Positions 35,393-46,013 are shown, numbered from the stretch's first letter. The stretch is 64,000 nucleotides of DNA from an uncultured Halomonas sp. (GCF_946887195.1 NZ_CAMPKE010000002.1:1-64000), one strand, 5' to 3'. The notes: generated from the sequence alone by a model not told the origin. Translations and numbers: made by a program.

Positions 35393-36907
35393 ATGGACGC
35401 ATTACTTCAAGGGTTACAGCTCGTTCTCAATGCCGAAACGCTGCTGGTCATCATGGCGGCAGCGATCTTCGGCATCTTCGTCGGCGCGGTGCCCGGCCTG
35501 ACCGCCACCATGGCCGTGGCGCTACTGGTGCCGATCACCTTCTACATGGAGCCGGTTCCCGCCATCGCGGCGATCGTTACCACGGCAGCCATGGCCATCT
35601 TTGCCGGTGATATTCCCGCCACTTACCTGAACATACCCGGTACGCCGTCGTCGGCGGCTTATGTCGGCGACTCCTTCATGCTCGCCAATAAAGGGCACGC
35701 CCGGGAAACGCTGGGAATCAATCTGATCTGTTCGGTATTCGGCGGCGTATTCGGCACCATCGTTCTGGTGACCATCTCGCCGATGCTCGCCGATGCGGCG
35801 CTTAATTTCAGCACCTATGAATATTTCTGGTTGGCGCTGCTCGGCCTGAGCAGTTCGATTTTCATCTCGATAGGCTCTCGAACCAAGGCTTTTCTATCGC
35901 TGATGATTGGCCTGCTTCTGTCGACCGTCGGGCTGGACATGATGAGCGGCGTGCCTCGCTTCACCTTCGGCATTACGAACCTGATGGCTGGCATCAATAT
36001 CATTCCGGTAATGATCGGCATGTTCGCCTTGAATGAGCTTATCAGCTTTTACGGCTCACGCTCGGATGGCAAGCGAACGCCATCGATGTCCAAGGACAGC
36101 ATGCTCAAGAAGGCACCCTCGCATGTAAGAACCTATTGGCCCAACATGCTGCGTGGAAGCACCATCGGCACGCTCATCGGCGCGCTACCCGGTGCGGGGG
36201 CGGATATCGCCGCCTGGATATCCTATGCCGTCGGCAAGGGCCGCTCCAAGCAGAAAAGCGCTTACGGCACCGGCCATATCGAAGGCATCATAGACGCCAG
36301 CTCCGCCAACAATGCCGGCATCAGCGGTGCCTGGATACCCGCCCTGGTATTCGGCATTCCCGGCGACTCGATCACGGCGATCGTCATCGGGGTGCTGTAC
36401 ATGAAAGGGATGAATCCGGGACCGACCATCTTCATGGACGGCAGCGGCCTGATCTATGCGCTGTTCATCGTCTTCTTCGTGGCCAATCTGCTCATGTTGC
36501 CGGTCGGTTTCGCGGCGATCAAGTTCTCCAAGATCTTCATTCTGACGCCGCGCAAGATACTCATGCCGATCATTCTGTGCTTCTGCATCGTGGGTGCCTT
36601 CTCGATCAACAACTCGGCCATCGACGTGTGGATCATGCTGATCATCGGAATCGTGGCCGCCATTTTGATGCGGTGCGATTTCCCCATGGCTCCGGCAATT
36701 CTCGGCCTGGTATTGGGCACCACCCTGGAAAACAGCTTCATGAGTTCGATGCTCAAATCCAACGGCGACCTCTTGAGCTTCTTCTCGCGCCCGATCAGCG
36801 CCTCGCTCGGGGCCCTGGTCATCCTGCTCTGGCTCTCCCCGCTGGTGACGAAGGCCTATAAGAAGTACAAGGGCAACCAAATCGAACAGACGTCGGGAGT
36901 CTCATGA
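35393..36907 (+). CDS. TctA-type large membrane subunit of a TTT transporter
   Basis: The 504-residue protein has about twelve helices and the TctA signatures GAVPGLTATMAVALLVPITF near residue 30, IPGTPSSAAYVGD near 82, and the repeat GALPGAGADIAAWISYA near 262 and VFGIPGDSITAIVIG near 318. It carries out sodium- or proton-coupled carboxylate uptake with TctB. It overlaps the following dehydrogenase gene by 4 bp, tying import to catabolism. Confidence 0.9.
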   Translation: MDALLQGLQLVLNAETLLVIMAAAIFGIFVGAVPGLTATMAVALLVPITFYMEPVPAIAAIVTTAAMAIFAGDIPATYLNIPGTPSSAAYVGDSFMLANKGHARETLGINLICSVFGGVFGTIVLVTISPMLADAALNFSTYEYFWLALLGLSSSIFISIGSRTKAFLSLMIGLLLSTVGLDMMSGVPRFTFGITNLMAGINIIPVMIGMFALNELISFYGSRSDGKRTPSMSKDSMLKKAPSHVRTYWPNMLRGSTIGTLIGALPGAGADIAAWISYAVGKGRSKQKSAYGTGHIEGIIDASSANNAGISGAWIPALVFGIPGDSITAIVIGVLYMKGMNPGPTIFMDGSGLIYALFIVFFVANLLMLPVGFAAIKFSKIFILTPRKILMPIILCFCIVGAFSINNSAIDVWIMLIIGIVAAILMRCDFPMAPAILGLVLGTTLENSFMSSMLKSNGDLLSFFSRPISASLGALVILLWLSPLVTKAYKKYKGNQIEQTSGVS

Positions 36908-37956
36908 TGCGCTATACGCAAGCGTGGCTGAAAGAAACGTTAACCGCCCTGTTCATCGAAAGCGGCGCATCTCGCGAGGTCAGCGAAACCACGGTCGATA
37001 TCCTGATCGAGGGCGATCTGCTGGGGCACCATACCCATGGCACCAAACTGGCCAACGGCTACCTGCGGGATTTGAAATCGGGCCATGCCAGCGGTGACGA
37101 GAACGAACTCGTCATCAAGGAGATAAGCCCTGTCGCCGCGCTCTTCGATGGCAACTATCTACTCGGCCCCTATCTCGTCAGCAAGGCGCTGCAGCGCTGT
37201 GCCACGGCGGCCCGGACCTTCGGCATCGGCATCGTCAGTATCCGGCGATCGCACCATATCGCCTGCCTTGCCGCATACCTTCAACCCTTCGTCGAGCAGG
37301 GGCTGGTGCCGATCGTGATGACCTCGGATCCCGCCGTCAAATCGGTGGCCCCGTTCGGCGGCGTCGCGCCGGTCTATACGCCCAATCCCATCGCCATGGG
37401 CATTCCCAGCCGGGTCCAGCCGATGATGATGGATGTCAGCATGTCCACGGTGACCAACGGCAGCGTGGCGAAAGCCAATGCCGAACAGACCCGGCTGCCG
37501 CACCCGGTGATCCTGTCGAACGGCGGCCGCGTCAGCGACGATCCGGCGGATTACTACACCGACCCGCAGGGCAGCATTCTGCCCCTCGGCGGCATGGAAT
37601 TCGGCCACAAGGGCTTTGCGCTGGGATTGATGGTCGAGGCATTGACCTCGGCACTCGGCGGTTTCGGGCGCAAGGACGAACCCACCGGCTGGGGCGCTTC
37701 GGTGATGGTGATGGTCATCGACCCAGCGCTGTTCGGTGGCGAGGGCGACTTTCTCGATGAGACCGATCACCTGGTGGAGCAGTGCCTCGGCTCGGGGCTG
37801 ATCGACGCGCAGCGACCGGTGCGCATGCCCGGTCAGGCGGGCCTGCGCAAGCGCGAAGCCTATCTGGCCGAGGGCATTCCGCTGCCTGCGGATGTCGTCG
37901 CGGAACTGCAAAAAGCCATCGACGCGTCATCGCTCAAGGGTACTATCGACGTCTGA
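36904..37956 (+). CDS. Ldh/MdhB-family (malate/L-lactate dehydrogenase 2) oxidoreductase
   Basis: The 350-residue NAD(P)-dependent enzyme belongs to the Ldh_2 family, distinct from Rossmann lactate dehydrogenases. Landmarks are EGDLLGHHTHGTKLANGYL, the catalytic His in RRSHHIACLAAYL, TPNPIAMGIPS and MEFGHKGFALGLMVE. Family members oxidise malate, lactate, sulfolactate or ureidoglycolate-type 2-hydroxyacids. Here it most likely acts on the acid imported by the adjacent TTT system. The tandem ATGATG start overlaps the tctA stop. Confidence 0.87.
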   Translation: MMRYTQAWLKETLTALFIESGASREVSETTVDILIEGDLLGHHTHGTKLANGYLRDLKSGHASGDENELVIKEISPVAALFDGNYLLGPYLVSKALQRCATAARTFGIGIVSIRRSHHIACLAAYLQPFVEQGLVPIVMTSDPAVKSVAPFGGVAPVYTPNPIAMGIPSRVQPMMMDVSMSTVTNGSVAKANAEQTRLPHPVILSNGGRVSDDPADYYTDPQGSILPLGGMEFGHKGFALGLMVEALTSALGGFGRKDEPTGWGASVMVMVIDPALFGGEGDFLDETDHLVEQCLGSGLIDAQRPVRMPGQAGLRKREAYLAEGIPLPADVVAELQKAIDASSLKGTIDV

Positions 37957-37983
37957 CGTCTCGTAACCATTGAAGGAGTCACG

Positions 37984-38871
37984 ATGAACGCACCCAGAAC
38001 CATCGGCTTTCTCGGCACCGGCATCATGGGCGCACCCATGGCCGGGCGTCTCTGCCAGGCGGGCCATCGCGTGCAGGTCTGGAACCGCACCCCCGACAAG
38101 GCCCAGGCCCTCGCGCCGCTGGGTGTCGTGGCCAGGGATACGCCCCGGCAGGCCGTCGACGATGCCGACGTGGTCATCGTCATGCTCAGCTCCGGCCCCG
38201 TCTGCGATGAGGTGATTCTCGGCCCAGCCGGCATCCTTGATGCGATGCAACCCGGCAGCACCCTGGTGGTGATGAGTTCCATTCCCGTCGATAGCGCACG
38301 GCGCCAGGCCGAAGCGGCAACGGCCCGGCAGATCGCTTACCTGGACGCCCCGGTATCCGGCGGCGAGCAGGGGGCGATCAATGGCAGTCTCGCCATCATG
38401 GCCGGCGGCGAGGCCGCGGTATTCGAGCGGATGGACGCTCTGCTCAGGCTGTTGGGACATGCGGTGCGCGTCGGCCCCGCAGGCACCGGGCAGCTCGCCA
38501 AGCTGGTCAATCAACTGATCGTCGCCAATACGATCGCCACGGTATCGGAAGCGATGCTGCTGGCCGAGCGCGGCGGCGCCGACCCGAGCAAGGTACGCGA
38601 AGCGCTATTGGGCGGTTTTGCCGATTCGACGATATTGCGCTCGCATGCTCCGCGCATGATCGCCGGGGATTTCAAACCCGGCGGGCCCGCAAAATGGCAA
38701 TTGAAGGATACCCGCACGGCGCTGTCGCTGGCCGAGGAGTTGTCGCTCGACTTACCGGTGGCCGCGCTGGTCAATCGGCTCTTCGAGGATCTCGTCGAGC
38801 ATGGCGATGGCGAGCTGGATCACAGCGCGCTGATTCGCGAATTGCGGCGGCGCAATGCCATGCCGCTCTAG
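37984..38871 (+). CDS. GarR/2-hydroxy-3-oxopropionate reductase-like oxidoreductase
   Basis: The 295-residue beta-hydroxyacid dehydrogenase shows the Rossmann loop GFLGTGIMGAPMAGRL, the substrate motif YLDAPVSGGEQGAINGSLAIM and the catalytic Lys in GQLAKLVNQLIVANTI. This is the classical form, unlike its paralogue at 26949 where DAPVSGG is changed. It could reduce tartronate semialdehyde or oxidise a branched hydroxyacid. It is last in the TTT operon, 27 bp after the Ldh-type gene, with GAAGGAGTCACG before the ATG. Confidence 0.87.
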   Translation: MNAPRTIGFLGTGIMGAPMAGRLCQAGHRVQVWNRTPDKAQALAPLGVVARDTPRQAVDDADVVIVMLSSGPVCDEVILGPAGILDAMQPGSTLVVMSSIPVDSARRQAEAATARQIAYLDAPVSGGEQGAINGSLAIMAGGEAAVFERMDALLRLLGHAVRVGPAGTGQLAKLVNQLIVANTIATVSEAMLLAERGGADPSKVREALLGGFADSTILRSHAPRMIAGDFKPGGPAKWQLKDTRTALSLAEELSLDLPVAALVNRLFEDLVEHGDGELDHSALIRELRRRNAMPL

Positions 38872-38990
38872 GTTCTATCCGAAAACTGCCTACGCTCAAC
38901 CATACGGCGTTAAAAGCCGGCTCAAAGTACTCATTACTTCAGTAAACTCTCGTGCGAGCCCAGTCCGTCTTCGCCGATTTTTGCTTTGTG
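38872..38990 (-). repeat. Diverged inverted copy of the dispersed palindromic element
   Basis: The segment aligns with the reverse complement of the copy at 47101-47249. Shared blocks in order are GAAAACT, CTACGCTC/CTATGCTC, CCATACGGCGTT/CCATGCTGCGTT, CTCAAA, TCATTACTTCAGTAAACT and CTTCGCC. It sits directly after the stop of the GarR-like gene. The remainder of the gap to 39110 shows no gene. Confidence 0.6.
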
Positions 38991-39110
38991 ACCCACACGG
39001 ATGAGGGGAATGCGTGGGCCCGTATGGAACGAGCCTAGCTCCGATTGCCGCTCGCCGACTTTTCGGACAGAACCGGAACCCAGGCCTGGTATCGCCAGGC
39101 GTAACGCGGG

Positions 39111-40091
39111 CTACTTATCCGACCAGCGAAGATAGCCGGGAACGTCGATATGGCCGGCGTCGCGAAAATCGGATAGGCGATCCACCACCGTGGACTCGGA
39201 GCTCGCCAGGTGCTCCGCCAGCGCCCGGCTCGCCAGCTCGGCCTGCCTTTCGCGCATCTTTTCGAACACCCAGCGATGCTCGTCGAAGAAGGGGTCCTGT
39301 TCCGGCATCTCGACGGAAGACCCCAGCAGGTGCTTGCTGACCAGCAGGATAGGCCGCGTGCGCCGCAGCATATTGACGATCTCTTGATTGCCGCCCAGGG
39401 CGATGGCCTTCTGATGCAGGTCGTTCTCCATCTCGTCGAGCAGCGAACTCTCGACATCGGGGTAGCGCCTGGCCGCGAAATCGAGCTTCTCGATGTTGCG
39501 CACGATATCCTGCTCGGGCATGTTCCGGGTCGCCCGCGCGATCATGAAAGGCTCGAGCTGGCGCCGCGCTTCGTACAGATTATGCAGACGCTCGTTATCC
39601 AGCGGCACCACCGACCAACTGGAATACTTGACCTTTTCGACGACGCCGAGCGATTGCAGGTGGAGCAGAATCTGGTGGGTGATCGTACGGCTGACATCGA
39701 AGCAGCGCGAAAGCTGCAATTCGTTGAGCTCGAAGGTGCCTTTCATGGAACATAGCACCACGTCGCGCTCCACCTGCTCGGCGATTTCCCGCCATGCGTC
39801 GGTGCGCTCGATTTTCACGCCGACACCCGCCGGGCGGAAATCGGCCTCCGAAAGGCCACGACGCACCACCTCGGAGGCGGAGGATGCACCCACTAAATAG
39901 CCTCGCCCGTCGAAACGGCTGATGGCCCGCTCCTCATGCAAGCGGCCCAACGTCTGGCGAACCGGGGAGCGACTCATACCGAAAATATCGGCGATATTAC
40001 CTTCGAGCAGTACAAGGCCAGGCTCAAGATGGCCGTTATCGATACTTCGCTTGAGCGCGTGATAAAGCTGTTCTTTTAATGTCTTGGCCAT
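39111..40091 (-). CDS. GntR/FCD-type regulator with two winged-helix domains
   Basis: The 326-residue regulator starts with a standard GntR winged helix (residues about 1-68: LKEQLYHALKRSIDNGHLEP, FGMSRSPVRQTLGRLHEE, RGYLVG). After a linker, residues about 92-155 read AWREIAEQVERDVVLC, ELQLSRCFDVSRTITHQILLHLQ and GVVEKV, which looks like a second complete winged helix. The FCD effector domain follows (about 160-300). The ATG at 40091 is chosen because it starts the GntR fold. The in-frame extension to 40319 covers the 3' end of the dehydratase gene. It lies 97 bp after that gene on the same strand. Confidence 0.82.
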   Translation of the reverse strand: MAKTLKEQLYHALKRSIDNGHLEPGLVLLEGNIADIFGMSRSPVRQTLGRLHEERAISRFDGRGYLVGASSASEVVRRGLSEADFRPAGVGVKIERTDAWREIAEQVERDVVLCSMKGTFELNELQLSRCFDVSRTITHQILLHLQSLGVVEKVKYSSWSVVPLDNERLHNLYEARRQLEPFMIARATRNMPEQDIVRNIEKLDFAARRYPDVESSLLDEMENDLHQKAIALGGNQEIVNMLRRTRPILLVSKHLLGSSVEMPEQDPFFDEHRWVFEKMRERQAELASRALAEHLASSESTVVDRLSDFRDAGHIDVPGYLRWSDK

Positions 40092-40188
40092 TAACTGACA
40101 TTGCCTTGTAAAGAGCCGAATCGATGATCGAGTAGTCTCGCACCCGGCTGACACGCTCGCAACACGGACGCCGAGGCAGCAGCCGGCT

Positions 40189-41715
40189 TCAGGTAATGGC
40201 ACCGACCATCCAGGGAACGAACTCATTGTTACCGTAGCCGAGTGCCTCGCTCGCGCTCGGCTCGCCCGAGGCGATGGCAACGATCTTTTCGAAAATACGC
40301 TCGCCGACCTCCTCGACACTGGCGATGCCTTCGATAATCGTGCCGCAATTGATATCCATATCCTCCGGCATGCTCTCGTACATCGGTGTATTCGTCGCCA
40401 GCTTTATACAAGGTGCTGGCTTGAACCCGGATACCGAACCGCGCCCCGTGGTGAAGCAGATAATCGTCGCACCCGATGCGACCTGGCCGGTAACGGAGAC
40501 CGGATCGTATCCCGGACTATCCATGAAATTGAAACCGGACTCGCGCAGCGGTTCGGCATATTCGAGAACGTCATTGAGACTCGTCGAACCACCCTTGGCA
40601 ACCGCACCCAGCGATTTTTCGAGAATGGTCGATAACCCGCCGGCCTTATTGCCCGGCGAAGGATTGTTGTTCAATTCGGCGCCATTGATGTGGGTATAGT
40701 GCTTCCACCACGCGATACGCTCGAGCAACTTGTGCGCGACACGCTTATCGATGGCACGGCTCAATAACAGATGCTCAGCACCGTAGATTTCCGGCGTTTC
40801 GCTGAGAATGACGCTGCCACCATGCGCTACGATGAGATCGGCCGCGTGGCCCAGCGCCGGGTTGGCGGAGATGCCGGAATAACCGTCGGATCCGCCGCAT
40901 TGCAGGGCCACGGTCAGATGACTAAGCGCAGCCGGCTGGCGCTTGGCGTGCTTGTACTCCTGAGCCATCTGGCGGATTTTATCGCTGGCAAGCTCGATAC
41001 TCGGGCGCGTTCCCCCCGCCCCTTGGATGTTGAAATAATAGATTCGAGAACTATCCGACAGCCCATATTTCTCAACGAGCTGCTTGACCTGATTGGTTTC
41101 GCAGCCCAGCCCGACGATCAGCACGAAGGCGAAATTCGGGTTCAATGCATAGCCCGTCAGTACCCGTTCCAGGAAGGCGAACCCCTCGGATTGCGTGTTG
41201 ATGGCGCAGCCCGAGCCATGCGTTACGGGAACCACACCATCGAAGCCCAGGGCCTCGAGTTCACCGCTGGCATTGAGCCGATCCGCCACGACGTTGGACA
41301 CCGTGGCGGAGCAATTGACCGTGGAAAGAATGCCGATATAGTTGCGCGTTCCCACCTGCCCGTTGGCGCGATGATACCCATTGAACGTGCGCTGGGTATT
41401 CGTGATTGGCGTGCGCGAAGCCGGCTCGAAATTGGCAAGCGTAGAGTCCCGCTCCAGCATCGCGATATTGTGTGTATGTACATGCTCGCCAATCGCGATA
41501 TCGCGGCTCGCCACGCCGATCACCTGACCGTATTTAATCACCGGCTGCCGTTCGGCGATCGCGGACAAGGCCACCTTGTGGCCAGCCGGAATGTTTTCCT
41601 GAGCGACGTGTTCGCCATCGATCGGTAACTGCTCGGGGACGGGCCTGGACGCTACGCCCACGTTGTCATTGCGATGCAGCCTGATTACGGCAGGTATGTC
41701 GTTGATCAATTCCAT
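40189..41715 (-). CDS. UxaA/GarD-family sugar-acid dehydratase (altronate/galactarate type)
   Basis: The 508-residue enzyme fuses an N-terminal SAF domain (about 1-95, AVIRLHRNDNVGV ... GEHVHTHN) to the UxaA catalytic region (GYHRANGQVGTRNYIGIL, GSGCAINTQSEGF, VIGLGCET-like LIVGLGCETNQ, LQCGGSDGYSGISANPALG, NNPSPGNKAGGL, TTGRGSVSGF). Such iron-dependent enzymes remove water from altronate or galactarate to give 2-keto-3-deoxy acids. The exact sugar acid cannot be read from sequence. It would feed the AraD1/KGSADH enzymes encoded upstream in the window. The GntR gene follows on the same strand. Confidence 0.87.
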   Translation of the reverse strand: MELINDIPAVIRLHRNDNVGVASRPVPEQLPIDGEHVAQENIPAGHKVALSAIAERQPVIKYGQVIGVASRDIAIGEHVHTHNIAMLERDSTLANFEPASRTPITNTQRTFNGYHRANGQVGTRNYIGILSTVNCSATVSNVVADRLNASGELEALGFDGVVPVTHGSGCAINTQSEGFAFLERVLTGYALNPNFAFVLIVGLGCETNQVKQLVEKYGLSDSSRIYYFNIQGAGGTRPSIELASDKIRQMAQEYKHAKRQPAALSHLTVALQCGGSDGYSGISANPALGHAADLIVAHGGSVILSETPEIYGAEHLLLSRAIDKRVAHKLLERIAWWKHYTHINGAELNNNPSPGNKAGGLSTILEKSLGAVAKGGSTSLNDVLEYAEPLRESGFNFMDSPGYDPVSVTGQVASGATIICFTTGRGSVSGFKPAPCIKLATNTPMYESMPEDMDINCGTIIEGIASVEEVGERIFEKIVAIASGEPSASEALGYGNNEFVPWMVGAIT

Positions 41716-42057
41716 TTTCGTCTCGTTACCGTTACGTAGCGCGCCTTTGAACCCGCCAGAAACAGGGCAAGAAAAGCATTCGATAGCCCAGCATTAACGA
41801 TTCCAAACGTGGCGTCGATTAGACTATCGTCGCGCTAATGCTCATTGGGTGCAATGTTCAATTGGTGGGATACGTTCAAGCTTGAATGCTACGCAGGCGG
41901 CGCCAGGGCGCGTCAGCGCACTGCAAAGAGGCGTTCGACAGGAGGAATTTCTGGGCTAAAGCGGGGCCGGGCGTCCATTGCTGCGCAACGTTCGCCCGGT
42001 CATTGGGTAGGCTAAACGCTACCGCCAGCCTGGGATGGCGGTGTGCCTATGTGGAGG
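41716..42057. other. 342-bp gap: dehydratase promoter and comC terminator
   Basis: The left part precedes the minus-strand dehydratase gene and should hold its promoter. It contains AT-rich segments and repeated ATTGG/CAATG motifs (41844-41870). At 42021-42042 ACCGCCA pairs with TGGCGGT over an 8-nt loop, just after the comC stop on the minus strand, a plausible terminator without a strong T run. No gene is seen. Confidence 0.45.
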
Positions 42058-43052
42058 TCACGAGTCCGGCGCATAGGCACTCAGGGTATCGATCAGCGCC
42101 GTGGGCAGTTCGATGGCATGCGCCGTGCTGGCGCGCATGGCATAGCGGCGCTGCCCGGGCAGGCGCACGCCCTGCTGGGCGAGCATGGCCTGGAACAGCG
42201 CTTCGACATGGGTCAGGTAGTGAGCGCCGAAATGCGCCGGATCGAACACCAGGATCAAATGCGCCACGCCAGGTGGTTCGCCATGGGCCTCGAAGAACGA
42301 GCCGGCTTGAAAACCGAAGTTTCCTCCGCTCAGGCCGGCGGTGAGCAATTCCACCATCAACGCCAGCGCCGCGCCCTTGGAGTCGCCGGCGGGAATCATG
42401 CTGCCGGCGATCGCCGCGTCGGGGTCGGTGGTGGGCTGGCCGTGCGGGTCCAGCGCCCAGCCCTCGGGAATCGCCTGGCCGGCCTTTTTGGCCAGCATGA
42501 CCTTGCCCCGCGCCACCTTGGAGAGCGAGAGGTCGATGACCAGCGGCTCGGCGTTTTCGCGTGGCGAGGCAAAGGCGATCGGGTTGGTGCCGAACAGCGG
42601 CGCATTGCCGCCCCACGGGGCCATCGCCGAAGGCGCATTGCTGAACGCCATGCTCACCAGTCCCTCTCGCGCCAAACGCTCGACGGGATGGCCCGCCACC
42701 CCGAAGTGATGCGAGCGGCCGATGGCTACCGCGACGACGCCCAGCTCACGGGCGAGCGGGATGGCCTCGTCGAGCCCCCGGGCGATGGCGGGAAATGCCA
42801 GGCCATGCCCGGCATCGACGCGAACCACGGCGCCTCGTACGCTGGTCTCGGCGCGGGCGTCGGCAACGATCTTGCCGGTTAACGCCTGCTCGAGATAGAA
42901 CGGCAACCGCGACAGCCCATGCGACGCCAAGCCATCGCGCTCGGCGGCGACCAGCGCATCGGCGGTGATCTCGGCTTCCCACGCCGGTACGCCGACGGCA
43001 CTGAGTGCCCGCAGGGCGAGCTCACGCGCATCGGCCAGAGGCAAGGTCGTCG

Positions 43053-43056
<4 letters not shown>
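42058..43056 (-). CDS. comC: (2R)-3-sulfolactate dehydrogenase
   Basis: The 332-residue enzyme is of the Ldh_2 family (ERDGLASHGLSRLPFYLEQ, catalytic region AIGRSHHFGVAGHPVE, GTNPIAFASPR, PAGDSKGAALALMVELL). In sulfolactate degraders ComC interconverts sulfopyruvate and (R)-sulfolactate, and with SlcC it acts as a two-enzyme racemase. The assignment rests on family plus location in a slcC-suyAB cluster. Alone, a malate/ureidoglycolate-type activity could not be excluded. The start overlaps the slcC stop by 4 bp. Confidence 0.85.
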
Positions 43057-43982
<926 letters not shown>

Positions 43983-43998
43983 CACTTACCTCGCAAAA

Positions 43999-44481
43999 TC
44001 AAACGGTGCGCCATACCTGGCCAATCGGCAGCGGTACATTGAGCACGATGGCGAACAGGCCGTAGAAAAAACCGATGATCGCCGCCAGCACCAGCGCATA
44101 GGCCACGACGCGCTTGACCGTCCAAGTGTGGTAATGGGCCAGTAGCACCAGCGCCGCGGAACTCAACAGGCTCGATGCGATGAAGCCCAGCCACTTGAGC
44201 GACAGCCCCCATAGCAACAGGACGGCGATCAGGCCCAGCCGGCGACCGACGCTGCCCGGCTCCGCGACGGGCCGTTGCGGCCGGCTCACGAAGGCGCGCA
44301 CCAGTAGCGCCGTACTGAAAACCAGTACCACGATAGACACCGCGCGCGGGAAGACGCTGGCCATGATCGACATGTCCCGGCTGAACCAGAGCGCACCGAG
44401 GGCAACGACGATCATGATCGCCGCCAGACAACGATCCGCGCGCCGGGCATCGACTCGCGGCGCCTGCATGTCAGTGCTCAT
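43999..44481 (-). CDS. TctB-type subunit of the sulfolactate TTT importer
   Basis: The 160-residue membrane protein has four helices (about 18-36, 45-63, 83-103, 120-150) and a soluble N-terminus with Arg-rich patches. It overlaps the end of the TctA gene by 11 bp. By context it belongs to the sulfolactate uptake system called SlcHFG in Chromohalobacter. It is less conserved than the other subunits, as is usual for TctB. Confidence 0.83.
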   Translation of the reverse strand: MSTDMQAPRVDARRADRCLAAIMIVVALGALWFSRDMSIMASVFPRAVSIVVLVFSTALLVRAFVSRPQRPVAEPGSVGRRLGLIAVLLLWGLSLKWLGFIASSLLSSAALVLLAHYHTWTVKRVVAYALVLAAIIGFFYGLFAIVLNVPLPIGQVWRTV

Positions 44482-45982
44482 GAGCGACCTCCTTGGATAG
44501 GCGGCTACGCCTCGCGCGCCATAGCGGATAAATGACCGATACCAGGATCAGCGCGATGATCGCCAACGACAGTGGACGCCCGAAGAAGATCGCCATGACC
44601 GACCCCGAGGCGTTGCCCATCAGGTAACCCTGCACGAAACCCTGTTCGGCGATCGGCCCCAGGATCAGGCCGAGCACGATCGGCGAGGGCTTGACGCCAT
44701 AACGGGCCAGCACCCAGCCGATGACCCCCAGCACCACCATGACCACCACATCGAAAGGGTTGTTGCGGATGGCGTAGGTGCCGATGATCGTCATGAAGGC
44801 GATGCTGGAAACCAGCAGCGCCTTGGGAATGCTGACGATCGATTTGAAGGCGTAACGGCCGATCAGCAGGCCCAGGGGCAGCATCAACAGCGTGGCGATG
44901 AACAGACCGCCGATGAAGGTATAGGTGACCTGAGCATTGGCGGTGAACATCTCCGGCCCGGTGCGAAAGCCCTGCACCAGCAGCGCACCGAGGATGACCG
45001 CATCGGGTGGCGTGCCGGGAATGCCCAGCACGAAGGTGGGAATGAAACCGCCGCCGACCACGGCATTGTTGGCGGTCTCGGTGGCGATCACGCCATCCGG
45101 CTCGCCTTCGCCGAAATGCTCGCTGCGTGGCGATGCGCGCCGCGCCTCGGAGTAGGACACCAGGCTGGCGATCGAGCCGCCCGCCCCCGGCATGATCGCG
45201 ACGACGATACCGATCACCGAGCTGCGCACGGCATTGAGCTTGCCCTTCCACATCAACCCCAAGCCTTCGGCGAGGCGGATACCCCGACCCTTTTCAGCCG
45301 GTTGCAGGTGCGCACTGGGCGTGGCGATGAGATCGATCAGCACCGGTATGCAGTACAACCCGATCAGCGCCGAGATGACCTCCACCCCGCCGAGCAGAAA
45401 CTGCGAACCGAAGGCATAGCGGATGTCGGCGCCGATCACCGATACCCCCACGGTGGAGAGCAGCAGGCCGAGCCCCGCGCCGACGAACCCCTTGAGAACG
45501 GAGCCCTCCGATAGCGCGGAAATCATCGTCAGACCGAAAATCGCCAGCCAGAAATACTCGACGGGGCCGAATTTCAGGGCGATCTGAGCCAGCAGCGGTG
45601 CCAATGTCAGCAGCGCCACCGCGCCCAGGAGCCCGCCGACCACCGAGGAGAGCGTGGAGAGCGTCACCGCCAGATCGCCATCCCCGCGACGCGCCATGGG
45701 ATAGCCATCGAAGGTGGTGGCGATCGCCGATGGCGTACCCGGCGTGTTGATGAGGATCGCGGAATAGGAGCCACCGTAGATGGCCCCCGTGTAGATGGCG
45801 CCCAACATGATCAGCGCCATCTCGGTCGGCATGCCGAACGTCACCGGCACCAGGACCGCCACCGCCATGGTGGCGGAGAGGCCTGGCAGCGCCCCGATGA
45901 CGATACCCGCCGCGACGCCGAGTATCGCCAGCAACAGATTGATCGGGGACAGCGCGTCCGCCATGAAACCTAGTATCTCCAT
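44471..45982 (-). CDS. TctA-type subunit of the sulfolactate TTT importer
   Basis: The 503-residue membrane protein has the TctA repeats GALPGLSATMAVAVLVPVTF at about residue 31, NTPGTPSAIATTFDGYPMARRG at about 79 (shown in parts), GIVVAIMPGAGGSIASLVSY at about 257 and VLGIPGTPPDAVILGALL near 315. AGGAGATAGTGC precedes the ATG. It follows the binding protein gene by 31 bp and precedes the small subunit in the same operon. It should import sulfolactate with a cation. Confidence 0.88.
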   Translation of the reverse strand: MEILGFMADALSPINLLLAILGVAAGIVIGALPGLSATMAVAVLVPVTFGMPTEMALIMLGAIYTGAIYGGSYSAILINTPGTPSAIATTFDGYPMARRGDGDLAVTLSTLSSVVGGLLGAVALLTLAPLLAQIALKFGPVEYFWLAIFGLTMISALSEGSVLKGFVGAGLGLLLSTVGVSVIGADIRYAFGSQFLLGGVEVISALIGLYCIPVLIDLIATPSAHLQPAEKGRGIRLAEGLGLMWKGKLNAVRSSVIGIVVAIMPGAGGSIASLVSYSEARRASPRSEHFGEGEPDGVIATETANNAVVGGGFIPTFVLGIPGTPPDAVILGALLVQGFRTGPEMFTANAQVTYTFIGGLFIATLLMLPLGLLIGRYAFKSIVSIPKALLVSSIAFMTIIGTYAIRNNPFDVVVMVVLGVIGWVLARYGVKPSPIVLGLILGPIAEQGFVQGYLMGNASGSVMAIFFGRPLSLAIIALILVSVIYPLWRARRSRLSKEVAHEH

Positions 45983-46013
45983 GCACTATCTCCTATGGAG
46001 CTCGTCGGCCCGA

